From Oscillospiraceae bacterium (lineage in GTDB: Bacteria > Bacillota > Clostridia > Oscillospirales > Ruminococcaceae), in the NCBI GenBank assembly GCA_017415165.1, contig JAFQIY010000016.1:124001-188000 (forward strand): a stretch of 64,000 bases of DNA. The letters are read 5' to 3'. The position numbers and the translations under genes are program-made. Shown piece by piece: positions 40,364 to 49,031 of this stretch. The notes below the pieces were generated by a model, which saw nothing but the letters and a program-made list of their open reading frames with translations, was not told the DNA's origin and did no database searches. Numbering within the stretch: the first letter of the stretch is position 1; the number at the start of each line of letters is the position of its first letter.

Positions 40364-40810
40364 TTATTTACTAAATTGTTTTGTATACAAAACTGCATTT
40401 TCTCTCGGCTGCTCGTAAAAATTCTTACGCAGACCGACACGCTCAAAGCCGTGTTTTTCGTAAAGTGAAATTGCCGCCGAATTGCTCTCGCGGACTTCAA
40501 GTCCGACAGCTTCAACCTCGCTCGGAAGTGCTTCAAAAAAACCAGTGAGAAGCTTGCCGCCTATGCCTTTTTTGCGGTGCTGTTCAGACGTTGCAACGCT
40601 GTAAATATCGGCGTTGTCAAAAAGGAAAACACCTGTGATAAAGCCTGCGATTTCGCCGTCAGCTTCGGCAACCAACGTTACCGCATTTTCCTGCGTGAGT
40701 GCGTCCGCAAAAGCCGCTTCGCTCCAAGGCTGAGGTATGCTCGCTTTTTCGATTTCAGCAATTTTGGGGACGTCCTTCGCCGCCGCTTTTCTGATTATTA
40801 TATCACTCAT
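40364..40810 (-). CDS. rimI: GNAT acetyltransferase, RimI-like
   Basis: 148 residues from ATG 40810. GNAT fold with acetyl-CoA motif VATSEQHRKKGIGGKLLTGF and the C-terminal LEVRESNSAAISLYEKHGFE (RimI/RimJ signature: NxxAxxLYxxxGF). Expected to N-terminally acetylate ribosomal protein S18 or related proteins; its place next to tsaD supports this assignment. Its start overlaps the dus stop (ATGAGTGA), so it is translationally coupled. Confidence 0.88.
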   Translation of the reverse strand: MSDIIIRKAAAKDVPKIAEIEKASIPQPWSEAAFADALTQENAVTLVAEADGEIAGFITGVFLFDNADIYSVATSEQHRKKGIGGKLLTGFFEALPSEVEAVGLEVRESNSAAISLYEKHGFERVGLRKNFYEQPRENAVLYTKQFSK

Positions 40811-41780
40811 TGTTTCTTTTTGCAACCTCATCACAAAGCTCACGCAAATCGTCGATACTGCTTAATTTTCCACAGCGGTTTCGTAACTCCGCCGCTCCCT
40901 GCATACCCTTTAGGTAGTATGCACACTGTCTGCGTGCCTCGCTCATTCCGATACGCTCGCCCTTATATTTTACCGCAAGCTCAACCTGTCTGCACATCAT
41001 TTCAAGGCGCTGCTTCAAGGTTGGCTCGGGAAGAATTTCTCCTGTTTCGATGTAGTGTTTGATTTGCCCGAAAAGCCACGGTCTGCCGTAGCTGCCCCGA
41101 CCAATCATAACGAGGTCACAGCCTGTTTCACGGTACATTGCCGCCGCTGTTTCGGGGGAATTTACGTCGCCGTTTCCGATGACGGGAATATTCACGGCTT
41201 CCTTGACCTTGCGGATAATCTCCCCGTCAGCCTTGCCGTGGTACATCTGATTTTTGGTGCGTCCGTGCACTGCAACAGCCGCCGCACCAGCCTGCTCCAT
41301 TGCCTTTGCAAAGTCGACAGCGTTGACATTGTTCTCGTCCCAGCCCTTGCGGAATTTTACCGTAACGGGCACGGGTACAGCTTTAACAGTTGCTTCAACA
41401 ATTTCAGCCGCAAGCTTCGGGTCTTTCATAAGTGCACTGCCTGCGCCGTTGCCTGCAACCTTAGGCACGGGGCAACCCATATTGATGTCGATTATATCGG
41501 GCTTGTACACCATAAGCCGCTTTGCCGCTTCTGCCATAAAATCAGGCTCGCTGCCGAAAAGCTGTAAAGCATAGGGACGCTCGTAATCCATAACGGTGCA
41601 AAGCTCCTCGGTTTTGCGGTCAGAGTAGCAGAGCCCCTTTGCGGAAATCATTTCCGACACCATATATGCACAGCCGTTTTCCTTGCACAGCGCACGGTAT
41701 GCTCTGTCCGCAACCGATGCCATAGGGGCAAGGGCGGCTGTTTTTTCTATTTTTATGTTTTTGATGTTGATGTGTTCCAA
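40803..41780 (-). CDS. dus: tRNA-dihydrouridine synthase
   Basis: 325 residues, TTG start at 41780 with AAAGGA 8 bases upstream. FMN-dependent TIM barrel: APMASVADRAYRALC at the N-terminus, DINMGCPVPKVAGNGAGSAL with the catalytic Cys, VKFRKGWDENN, AVHGRTKNQMYHGKADGEII, IGNGDVNSPETA and VMIGRGSYGRPWLF. C-terminal helical RNA-binding part ends in KGMQGAAELRNRCGK. Reduces uridines in tRNA D-loops. First gene of the dus-rimI-tsaD-hydrolase-yhbY run. Confidence 0.96.
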   Translation of the reverse strand: MEHINIKNIKIEKTAALAPMASVADRAYRALCKENGCAYMVSEMISAKGLCYSDRKTEELCTVMDYERPYALQLFGSEPDFMAEAAKRLMVYKPDIIDINMGCPVPKVAGNGAGSALMKDPKLAAEIVEATVKAVPVPVTVKFRKGWDENNVNAVDFAKAMEQAGAAAVAVHGRTKNQMYHGKADGEIIRKVKEAVNIPVIGNGDVNSPETAAAMYRETGCDLVMIGRGSYGRPWLFGQIKHYIETGEILPEPTLKQRLEMMCRQVELAVKYKGERIGMSEARRQCAYYLKGMQGAAELRNRCGKLSSIDDLRELCDEVAKRNNE

Positions 41781-41819
41781 ATTGGTGTTCCTTTCGGTTA
41801 ACAGTAGGTATAATATACT

Positions 41820-42476
41820 TTAAACAAATTCGTTTCTAAGCATTTCCAAAAGTTCTTCTTTCTTATCAAAGGAATACTTAGAACATTCTGCCTCTCGTAA
41901 TCCTATATATTTCAAAAAATATTTGTTGTTTTTGAAATACACAAAAGTACCCATACAATTCAATTTGTCATTAAAAAATATCTTTGATATATTTTCTTCC
42001 GAAATATCAAAATTTGCAAGTTCAGCTAAGACATATTCCTTAATTTCTTCCGTCTTTGAAATATCATATCTGCTGTTTTTTCTGGTTGTTGAAACCATCC
42101 CCGACACTGCATAAGCCATAATAATTACCCCGCCTATGCTTATCAGCACAAGCTCAACTCTCATCGCTGTTGAAAAATCGCTCAGGGATTTCTTGTGATG
42201 CGCAACCTCGATAGTGTCGCCCACGTCAAGTCCATAGTAATAATGCTCGTGGGAAAGTGTCTTTTTGTACTTGTGCAGACCAATCTTATAGCTTACTTTT
42301 ATAAATTTCACGTCACTTGTTTCGTCAACGGGGATTTCCCTTATAAGCTCGTCAACCTGTGCTGAAACCGTACTCGGAGCGTTGCTGTCGAAACAGGGGT
42401 AAACCGTGTACAGGACAAAACCAAGCATTGAAAGCGATATGAAAATCAGCAGTATGCTGTATAGTGTTGATTTCAC
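41820..42476 (-). CDS. DUF3592-like membrane protein
   Basis: 218 residues, GTG start at 42476 (AAAGGGG 7 bases upstream). Two membrane helices (LYSILLIFISLSMLGFVLYT and VELVLISIGGVIIMAYAVSG) flank an external domain with VSAQVDELIREIPVDET, VSYKIGLHKYKKTLSHEHYY and LDVGDTIEVAHH, the DUF3592 layout; a cytoplasmic C-terminal domain of about 90 residues is unfamiliar. Function unknown. First of three non-housekeeping genes between dus and polA. Confidence 0.65.
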   Translation of the reverse strand: MKSTLYSILLIFISLSMLGFVLYTVYPCFDSNAPSTVSAQVDELIREIPVDETSDVKFIKVSYKIGLHKYKKTLSHEHYYYGLDVGDTIEVAHHKKSLSDFSTAMRVELVLISIGGVIIMAYAVSGMVSTTRKNSRYDISKTEEIKEYVLAELANFDISEENISKIFFNDKLNCMGTFVYFKNNKYFLKYIGLREAECSKYSFDKKEELLEMLRNEFV

Positions 42477-42498
42477 GAAAGCACCCCTTTTATTTAAA

Positions 42499-43086
42499 TC
42501 AGGTCAATATCTTTTCATTTGCGTGTGCATAATAAACAGTTTTTGGCTTGCAGCTCATAATAAGCTTCCAGTCTTTTTCAAGTTCGGTATTGTCTTCATA
42601 TGCGGCAAGGTAATCTATCGGCTCCAAATCACCGACATAACAATCGCCGTTGTCGAGAATAACTGAAATGCTGTCATTACTGTGGCTTGCGGTAGAAATA
42701 ATTTCGCCGTCTATGCCTACGCTATGAAGAAATTTTCTGCTTTCCTCACAGCTGATACATACTGCATTTTCTGTATCGATTGGCTCGTAATTCAGCCGCT
42801 TGTCCCTTACGAAAATCTCATCAGAAAAATGTACATACTGTTTCTGTGTATCAATCAGAAGGAGCCTTACGCCTTGTTTCATAAGCTCACTTACCAGACC
42901 AATATGGTCGGGGTGATAGTGGGTTGCCAGTACATAGGTAATATCCTTGATTTCGATGTGGTACTTCTTGATTTCCTTGTAGAATGACGGAAGCGTACCT
43001 GCATAATCCGTATCAACAAGTATGTTTGCCTTTGTCCCACGGATAAAAAAGGTATTCGTGTTTCCGTATTTTAACTTGCTTACCAA
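42499..43086 (-). CDS. MBL-fold metallo-hydrolase
   Basis: About 195 residues; a TTG at 43086 gives MVSKLKYGNTNTFFIRGTKA, and an alternative TTG at 43125 lengthens it by 13 residues. Neither has a good ribosome binding site. The metal-binding motif is ATHYHPDHIGLVSEL (HxHxDH), with further ligands in TASHSNDSISVIL and CYVGDLEPIDY and a final YYAHANE. The substrate cannot be inferred; glyoxalase II-like or lactonase-like reactions are common in the family. Lies 22 bases upstream of the DUF3592-like gene. Confidence 0.8.
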   Translation of the reverse strand: MVSKLKYGNTNTFFIRGTKANILVDTDYAGTLPSFYKEIKKYHIEIKDITYVLATHYHPDHIGLVSELMKQGVRLLLIDTQKQYVHFSDEIFVRDKRLNYEPIDTENAVCISCEESRKFLHSVGIDGEIISTASHSNDSISVILDNGDCYVGDLEPIDYLAAYEDNTELEKDWKLIMSCKPKTVYYAHANEKILT

Positions 43087-43137
43087 GATATCAACTCTAT
43101 TCTGCTTATAAAAATAACAAATCAAAAAATCTTACAA

Positions 43138-44022
43138 TCAGTCCTTCGCCTCATATCGGTTTTTATCCTTTTTGCCATCAGCATTAAGCCTGATAAAGAG
43201 AATTATTGCTGTGACAATTAAAAATGTCATAGACAGCACACCTGTCGGGTTTGGTCCAAGCAGACCGCTTTTAAGCGATACTGAACAGAAAACAGGTATT
43301 TCTCCGATAAGATTTACAACACCGTGCATTATTGCAGCATACATACAGTTGCCTGTTTTCAATGTGACATACGAAAAAATAATTCCTGTAGTTATGCACA
43401 GCAGCATCATTACCGCCATATTTGTCCACGGTGCACCGAAATTTTCACTGCTGTAGTTGAAGCCGAGATATATAAGCGGCATATGTGCAAGTCCCCACTC
43501 AATGCCGTTAATCAACACTGCTTTCTTTGCACCGTGCTTCTCAACCTGATGCCACAGCAGATAACCTCGCCAGCCGATTTCCTCGCCAAGCTCCAGCAGA
43601 TGAAGCGGAACAAATACCGCTGATAATAAAACGCATACTACCGCAAATACCAATGGGTTTGATATTTTCATAGCCGAAGCATTTTCAAGCAGTGCACCCA
43701 TTTCAAAAACTCCGCTGTATTCGCTGCTGAAAACAAGGAAGTACAAAACCGCACCGAGAGCAATTGCCACACCGGGCACAAATGCACTGAAAAGCCACAT
43801 TTTCCAATTATTCCATACTTTAAGGGATAATCTGAATTTGTCCGTTTCTCCCGAACGCTTACGCACAATTAATGCTGTCACCACGGGAAGGGGTGTGAAG
43901 CCTATATGCAGAATATTGTAAAAAATTCCTGTCTGAAAAATCGCTTCAAGGATACCAAGTCCATAGGTTACAACAAACATTATTGTAAGATACATTTTTA
44001 TTGCTGAATTGCTTTTGTCCAT
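43138..44022 (-). CDS. CPBP-family intramembrane metalloprotease
   Basis: 294 residues from ATG 44022 (AAAAAGGTG 6 bases upstream). Eight or so hydrophobic segments. The Abi/CPBP active-site motifs are present: LGEEIGWRGYLLWHQ (EExxxR), WGLAHMPLIYLG (His) and MYAAIMHGVVNLIG (His). Such proteases process prenylated peptides, bacteriocins or give self-immunity; the target here is unknown. The last five codons (YEAKD and stop) copy the end of the upstream polA gene nearly base for base. Confidence 0.88.
   Translation of the reverse strand: MDKSNSAIKMYLTIMFVVTYGLGILEAIFQTGIFYNILHIGFTPLPVVTALIVRKRSGETDKFRLSLKVWNNWKMWLFSAFVPGVAIALGAVLYFLVFSSEYSGVFEMGALLENASAMKISNPLVFAVVCVLLSAVFVPLHLLELGEEIGWRGYLLWHQVEKHGAKKAVLINGIEWGLAHMPLIYLGFNYSSENFGAPWTNMAVMMLLCITTGIIFSYVTLKTGNCMYAAIMHGVVNLIGEIPVFCSVSLKSGLLGPNPTGVLSMTFLIVTAIILFIRLNADGKKDKNRYEAKD
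43142..43155. repeat. 14-bp direct repeat, copy at the CPBP gene 3' end
   Basis: TCCTTCGCCTCATA, identical to 44052-44065 at the polA 3' end; both encode YEAKD before the stop. Confidence 0.8.
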
Positions 44023-44047
44023 ATAATTCACCTTTTTCAAATATGAC

Positions 44048-46585
44048 TCAATCCTTCGCCTCATACCAGGTCTTACCCTTTGCAACGTCAGCAGTAAGCG
44101 GAATATCAAGCTTTACTGCGTTACGCATTTCCTCGCCCAGTACAGCCGCCGCACGTTCTGCGTCAGCCTCGCTTACCTCGATAATCAGTTCGTCGTGCAC
44201 CTGCAAAATAAGGCGTGCGTCAAGCTGTTCAGCTTTAAGACGGTTGTAGACCTTTATCATTGCGATTTTGATTATGTCAGCCGCCGTGCCCTGAATTGGT
44301 GCGTTCATTGCGGCACGCTTGCCGAAAGCCTGAATGCTCTTATTGGAATTTTTCAGTTCGGGAATTGGTCTGCGTCTGCCGAACATTGTCACAGCATAGC
44401 CCTTTTCCTTTGCGTCGTCAACGGTTGTTTCCATAAACTTCTGCACGTTCGGATATTTGGCAAAATAATTCTTTATATAACGGTCTGCCTCGGCAACGGA
44501 AACACCGATATCCTTTGAAAGTGAGAAAGCACCGATGCCATAGACAATGCCGAAGTTTACAGCCTTTGCGGCACGTCGCATTTCGGAGGTTACCATATCC
44601 GCAGGCATATCAAAAACCTGTGCGGCGGTTGCGGTGTGGATATCCATACCCTTGTTGAAGCCGTCCTGCATATTTGCGTCGCCGCTCATATGGGAGAGAA
44701 TACGCAGTTCAATCTGGCTGTAGTCGGCATCGAGAAGCACCTTGCCCTCGTCTGCAACAAAGAATTTACGCATATTCCTGCCAAGTTCGGTACGGACAGG
44801 AATGTTCTGCACGTTTGGCTCGGCGGAGGAAATTCGTCCTGTTCTTGTTTCCGTCTGCTTGAAAACCGAGTGAACTCTGCCGTCGTCAGCGATTACTTTC
44901 AGCAGTCCCTCAACGTAGGTTGAGTTAAGCTTCGAAAGCTGACGGTACTGCAGAATTGCGTCCACGATTTCGTGCTTGTCACGAAGATTTTCCAGCACCT
45001 CGGCATTGGTAGAGTAACCTGTTTTGGTTTTCTTGCCTGTGGGGAGTCCCATCTCCTCAAAAAGCACCACACCAAGCTGTTTCGGTGAGCCGATATTAAA
45101 CTCGTGACCAGCCATAAAATAAATCTGCTGTTCGAGACCGTCCATATCAATTTTAAGCTGTTCGCCGAAAGTTTTGATACCTTCACTGTCAACCTTTACG
45201 CCGTAGTGCTCCATTGATGCAAGCACCTCTGTCAGCGGCATTTCAACCTCGTTCAGAAGCCACATCATACCCTGCTTTTCAGTTTCGGCAAGCATTGTGG
45301 GGATAAGGGTGTCAAGTGCCGCAACTTCGGCAAATTCGCCCAATTTCTCATATGCAGGTGAGCCGTACTCGGCACACATTCTTTCAGTTGTGTACTCGTT
45401 GGAATTTGTATTTAAAACGTACCCTAAAATATCTGCGTCAGCGGCAACATTTTTCAGTTCTGTGCCGTTTTCGATACAGAAGCGGTACACGGGTTTTGCA
45501 TTTGCTGTATATTTTTTGCACGGTGAGGAAAGAAAATCAAGCTGTGTTTTCTTGTCGGCAACCGTATAGATTTTGCCCTCGGAAGTAAGGTGCATAACGT
45601 CATCTTTGATGAGGAAAGTTGCCTGTTCAAGTGCTGTTATATCGCCTGAAAATTCGCCCGAAATTGTGTACTCCTTTTTCTCTGCGGGAACGGTTTCAGA
45701 TGCTGTTTCAACAACTGCGGAGGGCTTGATTTTAAGGCGGTCAAGAAGCTTGAACATTTCAAGATTTGTGAGAAGCTGTGAGATTTTTTCTTCGTCAGCC
45801 TCGCCGGTTTTATATGCAGAAATATCCGTTTCAACAGGCGCATTTTTCACGATTGTTGCAAGCCATTTGCTCTGCTCGGCATCTGCCTTGCCTGCTTCAA
45901 GCTTGGTGATAACGGACTTTGTTGCGGTTACATTTCCGCTTTCAAGTGCGGAGTAAAGCTCCTCAACGGTGTGGTAGTCCTTGATAAGCTGGGTAGCGGT
46001 TTTCTCGCCGATACCCTTTACGCCGCTGATGTTATCGGAGCTGTCACCCATAAGTGCTTTCAGGTCGATAAGCTGTATTGGTGCAATTCCGTAATCCTCA
46101 GTGAATTTTGCTTCGTTGTACTTGACCGTGCCCTTTGTTGTGTGGAGCAGGACGGTCGTGCTGTCGGAAATAAGCTGGAGGGAGTCTCTGTCTCCTGTGA
46201 GAATATAGCACTCGCCCTTTTCGTCGTCACAAAGCTTGGAGAGCGTACCGAGAATATCGTCTGCCTCGTACCCCTCGCACTCAATAACCTTTGCACCGAG
46301 AGCCGTGAGCAATTCCTTTATCATCGGCATCTGCTGTGCAAGCTCGTCGGGCATACCGTGGCGGTTAGCCTTGTAGCTTGCAACCGCCTTATGACGGAAG
46401 GTAGGTGCACGAAGGTCAAAGGCAGCAGCTACTCCGTCGGGGTTGAGCTCGCCTGCCACAGCGAGGTATATATTCATAAATCCTGTCAGGGCATTGGTGT
46501 AGACGCCCTTTTTGTTGGACAGCATCTTTATTCCGTAGAATGCACGGTTCATAATGCTGTTACCGTCTATGGCAAGCAGTTTCAT
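44048..46585 (-). CDS. polA: DNA polymerase I
   Basis: 845 residues. N-terminal 5' nuclease domain (LLAIDGNSIMNRAFYGIKML, ECEGYEADDILGTL, KGIGEKTATQLIKDY helix-hairpin-helix), a middle 3'-5' exonuclease-like domain that has lost its acidic residues, and the C-terminal polymerase: motif A DADYSQIELRILSHMS, motif B RRAAKAVNFGIVYGIGAFSL and motif C LQVHDELIIEV. The degenerate proofreading domain is normal for this phylum. Fills gaps and removes RNA primers. AAGGAG precedes the ATG; follows rdgB by 13 bases. Confidence 0.98.
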   Translation of the reverse strand: MKLLAIDGNSIMNRAFYGIKMLSNKKGVYTNALTGFMNIYLAVAGELNPDGVAAAFDLRAPTFRHKAVASYKANRHGMPDELAQQMPMIKELLTALGAKVIECEGYEADDILGTLSKLCDDEKGECYILTGDRDSLQLISDSTTVLLHTTKGTVKYNEAKFTEDYGIAPIQLIDLKALMGDSSDNISGVKGIGEKTATQLIKDYHTVEELYSALESGNVTATKSVITKLEAGKADAEQSKWLATIVKNAPVETDISAYKTGEADEEKISQLLTNLEMFKLLDRLKIKPSAVVETASETVPAEKKEYTISGEFSGDITALEQATFLIKDDVMHLTSEGKIYTVADKKTQLDFLSSPCKKYTANAKPVYRFCIENGTELKNVAADADILGYVLNTNSNEYTTERMCAEYGSPAYEKLGEFAEVAALDTLIPTMLAETEKQGMMWLLNEVEMPLTEVLASMEHYGVKVDSEGIKTFGEQLKIDMDGLEQQIYFMAGHEFNIGSPKQLGVVLFEEMGLPTGKKTKTGYSTNAEVLENLRDKHEIVDAILQYRQLSKLNSTYVEGLLKVIADDGRVHSVFKQTETRTGRISSAEPNVQNIPVRTELGRNMRKFFVADEGKVLLDADYSQIELRILSHMSGDANMQDGFNKGMDIHTATAAQVFDMPADMVTSEMRRAAKAVNFGIVYGIGAFSLSKDIGVSVAEADRYIKNYFAKYPNVQKFMETTVDDAKEKGYAVTMFGRRRPIPELKNSNKSIQAFGKRAAMNAPIQGTAADIIKIAMIKVYNRLKAEQLDARLILQVHDELIIEVSEADAERAAAVLGEEMRNAVKLDIPLTADVAKGKTWYEAKD
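44052..44065. repeat. 14-bp direct repeat, copy at the polA 3' end
   Basis: TCCTTCGCCTCATA, identical to 43142-43155; the two copies flank the CPBP gene. Confidence 0.8.
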
Positions 46586-46598
46586 AGCTTTGTTCTCC

Positions 46599-47165
46599 TT
46601 ATTTCACAAAATATTCTTTCAGCTTTTTAAGAGCAAGTGCACGGTGACTTACCTTGTTCTTTTCCTCTGCGGAAATTTCGGCAAAGGATTTGTCGCCGTA
46701 CATAAAAATCGGGTCGTAGCCGAAACCGTTTGTGCCGCGGTTTTCGTAGCCGATTTTGCCGAAGCACTTACCCTCAAAGTAGTGCTCAGCACCGTTTTCA
46801 TCAATGTAACAGATACAGCAGGCAAAATCCGCTGTACGCTTTTCGTCAGGCACGTCCTTCATTTCCGCAAGGACTTTCGCCTTGCGCTGTCCCTCGGGTG
46901 CATAGCGTGCGGAGTAAACTCCGGGTGCGCCGTCAAGGGCTTCAATTTCAAGTCCGCTGTCGTCAGCAAGCACGGGGAGTCCCGTCATTTCGTAGACAGC
47001 CTTTGCCTTGAGGAAAGCGTTTTCGGCAAAGGTTTTGCCGTTTTCCTCAACCTCTATATCAGCGCCAGCTTCCGCCTGTGAAACAACCTCGAAGCCGGCA
47101 GGCTCAAGAATTTCACGGATTTCACGGAGCTTGTTCTTGTTGTTTGATGCGAGAATTATTTTCAT
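46599..47165 (-). CDS. rdgB: XTP/dITP diphosphatase (RdgB/HAM1 family)
   Basis: 188 residues from ATG 47165 (AAGGAG 7 bases upstream). Family motifs: ILASNNKNKLREIREIL, VLADDSGLEIEALDGAPGVY, SARYAPEG and GYDPIFMYGDKSFAEIS, then HRALALKKLKEYF. Removes non-canonical purine nucleoside triphosphates before they enter DNA, fitting its place directly upstream of polA. Confidence 0.97.
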   Translation of the reverse strand: MKIILASNNKNKLREIREILEPAGFEVVSQAEAGADIEVEENGKTFAENAFLKAKAVYEMTGLPVLADDSGLEIEALDGAPGVYSARYAPEGQRKAKVLAEMKDVPDEKRTADFACCICYIDENGAEHYFEGKCFGKIGYENRGTNGFGYDPIFMYGDKSFAEISAEEKNKVSHRALALKKLKEYFVK

Positions 47166-47175
47166 AGGATACTCC

Positions 47176-47646
47176 TTATGCTTTGTTCCATTCAACAATT
47201 ATTTTTGAACAACTTATTTTCATTTTTGCAACACTGTTGCGCAACAGCTTTATATCTTTTCTGAAATCAATCATAACGTCAACCATTTTTCCGCAATGTG
47301 TCTTACTATCACTCAGAGATAAAATCATAGGTATTTCGTTGCGGATTTCATTAATCAACACATCAATTTCAGATTTTTTCAACTCAATATCAGGAAATAT
47401 TACAACCTCATCCTTTCTGTCATCGGTGTAATTTTCCCAACCGTCAGCAAAATGCTTCCATCCAGCGTCAACAGCTTTTTCAATGCAGAAATTACAGAAA
47501 TGTATTGCTGATATATCTCCGATTATGACGCCGTTATATATTTTGTCAACGTTCCAAATCATATCAGCACCGTCAAAGCTTAACCCTTTGATAACAGCAT
47601 CGTGAAAAGATAAACTACGCAGGTCATTTGCAAAAATGTATTTCAT
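47176..47646 (-). CDS. Protein of unknown function
   Basis: 156 residues, no signal peptide or membrane helix. Starts MKYIFANDLRSLSFHDAVIK and contains FDGADMIWNVDKIYNGVIIG, CNFCIEKAVDAGWKHFADGW and a basic C-terminus (DFRKDIKLLRNSVAKMKISC). I do not recognise the family; the opening SFHDAVI pattern is reminiscent of small cytoplasmic proteins found as strays in Firmicutes. Its ATG sits at the ftsY stop (one-base overlap) and rdgB follows 10 bases later, so it is embedded in the operon. Confidence 0.6.
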   Translation of the reverse strand: MKYIFANDLRSLSFHDAVIKGLSFDGADMIWNVDKIYNGVIIGDISAIHFCNFCIEKAVDAGWKHFADGWENYTDDRKDEVVIFPDIELKKSEIDVLINEIRNEIPMILSLSDSKTHCGKMVDVMIDFRKDIKLLRNSVAKMKISCSKIIVEWNKA

Positions 47647-48938
47647 TATTCCTCGCCTTCATTTTCGTCAGCCTTTTTCTTCTTGCCAAAGGAAATTTCC
47701 TTGAACAGGAAGCCGAACTTACCGTTCTTCAAATCCTTCTTTTCGGCAGGCTTTTCAGCTTCGTCAGCGGTTTCTTCCTTGCCTTCCTCGGACTCATCAT
47801 CGCCGTCAAGCTTATCCTTTATATCGTCAACGATATCCTCGAACTTGTCCTCGATTTTATCGCCGATTTCTTCGAATTTATCCTCAACCTTATCGGCAGC
47901 GTCCTCAATCTTGTTGCCCATATTCTCAAAGAAATCCTCTGCCTTTTCAAGCACGGACTCGTTTTCCTTTTCGTCCTCTTTTTCGTCCTTCTTATCGTCA
48001 AGACGCTCGTAGTTGTAGTCGAAATCTGTTTCTGTTTCAAAGAGTGCGTCCGCAAAATCACGTGCACAGAAATCCTGCAAATCGTCAAGCTTTTCGCCCA
48101 CGCCCACAAGCTTTACAGGTATGCCAAGTTCACGGTGAATTGAGATAATGATACCGCCCTTTGCTGTGCCGTCAAGCTTTGTGAGGACAATGCCTGTAAT
48201 CTCGGCAACCTCACTGAAAAGCTTAGCCTGATTTACAGCGTTCTGACCTGTTGTGGAGTCGAGAACAAGCAGTGTTTCAAGCACACAGCCCTCAGCCTGC
48301 TGGTGAACGATACGGCTGATTTTGCGGAGTTCGTCCATAAGATTTTTCTTGTTGTGGAGACGTCCTGCCGTGTCGCAGATAAGGATATCCGTGCCTCTTG
48401 CCTTTGCCGCTGTTACTGCGTCAAAAACTACGGAAGCAGGGTCGGAGCCTTCTGCGTGCTTGACAATATCAACACCTGCGCGTTCAGTCCACACTTCAAG
48501 CTGTTCAATTGCAGCTGCACGGAATGTATCCGCCGCCGCAACGAGAACCTTCTTGCCCTCGTTCTTGTAGCGTGCCGCAAGCTTGCCGATTGTGGTTGTC
48601 TTGCCTGCGCCGTTTACACCGATAATGAGAATAACCGTAGGGGTTGTGGAGGTGTCAATTTTCTTGTCCTCACCAAGCATTTCGGCAATGATTTCCTTTA
48701 ATTCGTCCTTGATAAGAGCAGGGTCTGTGATACCCTTTTCCTTTACCTTTTTACGAAGCTCGCCGCAGATATCGAGGGAAGTTTCCACGCCGATATCGCA
48801 GGTTATGAGAAGCTCCTCAAGCTCCTCGAAAAACTCCTCGTCAATTTTTGTAAATGAGTTCATCAGCGCTTCAAGCTTGCCCATCATAGAGTCCTTTGTC
48901 TTTTTCAGACCAGCGGCAATTTTTCTGAAAATGTTCAT
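47646..48938 (-). CDS. ftsY: Signal recognition particle receptor FtsY with C-terminal acidic extension
   Basis: 430 residues from ATG 48938 (AGGAGGT 6 bases upstream; an ATG at 48944 abuts that site). The N domain starts at residue 1 (NIFRKIAAGLKKTKDSMMGK). The GTPase domain has G1 GVNGAGKTTTIGKLA, DTFRAAAIEQLEVW, G3 DTAGRLHNKKNLMDEL and G4 TKLDGTAKGG. From about 308 to 430 there is a very acidic tail with amphipathic units (NKIEDAADKVEDKFEEIGDK) and a short basic end. FtsY normally has its acidic region before the NG domain. Docks SRP-ribosome complexes at the membrane. Confidence 0.95.
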   Translation of the reverse strand: MNIFRKIAAGLKKTKDSMMGKLEALMNSFTKIDEEFFEELEELLITCDIGVETSLDICGELRKKVKEKGITDPALIKDELKEIIAEMLGEDKKIDTSTTPTVILIIGVNGAGKTTTIGKLAARYKNEGKKVLVAAADTFRAAAIEQLEVWTERAGVDIVKHAEGSDPASVVFDAVTAAKARGTDILICDTAGRLHNKKNLMDELRKISRIVHQQAEGCVLETLLVLDSTTGQNAVNQAKLFSEVAEITGIVLTKLDGTAKGGIIISIHRELGIPVKLVGVGEKLDDLQDFCARDFADALFETETDFDYNYERLDDKKDEKEDEKENESVLEKAEDFFENMGNKIEDAADKVEDKFEEIGDKIEDKFEDIVDDIKDKLDGDDESEEGKEETADEAEKPAEKKDLKNGKFGFLFKEISFGKKKKADENEGEE

Positions 48939-48957
48939 TGTCATACCTCCTGTTTTA

Positions 48958-48985
48958 GAGTTTGGAATGTGGAGTTTGGAGTGTG
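48958..48985. repeat. Four heptad repeats (GARTKTG type) between ftsY and smc
   Basis: GAGTTTG, GAATGTG, GAGTTTG and GAGTGTG in tandem, i.e. two 14-mers differing at one base. Lies just upstream of the ftsY ribosome binding site. Confidence 0.75.
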
Positions 48986-49000
48986 GAATTGCTCCAAAAA

Positions 49001-49031
49001 ATTACGAATTACGAATTACGCATTACGAATT
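49001..49031. repeat. Four heptad repeats (ATTACGA type) at the smc 3' end
   Basis: ATTACGA, ATTACGA, ATTACGC, ATTACGA plus ATT in tandem. The smc stop codon (49023-49025) and its last two codons lie inside the array. Confidence 0.85.
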
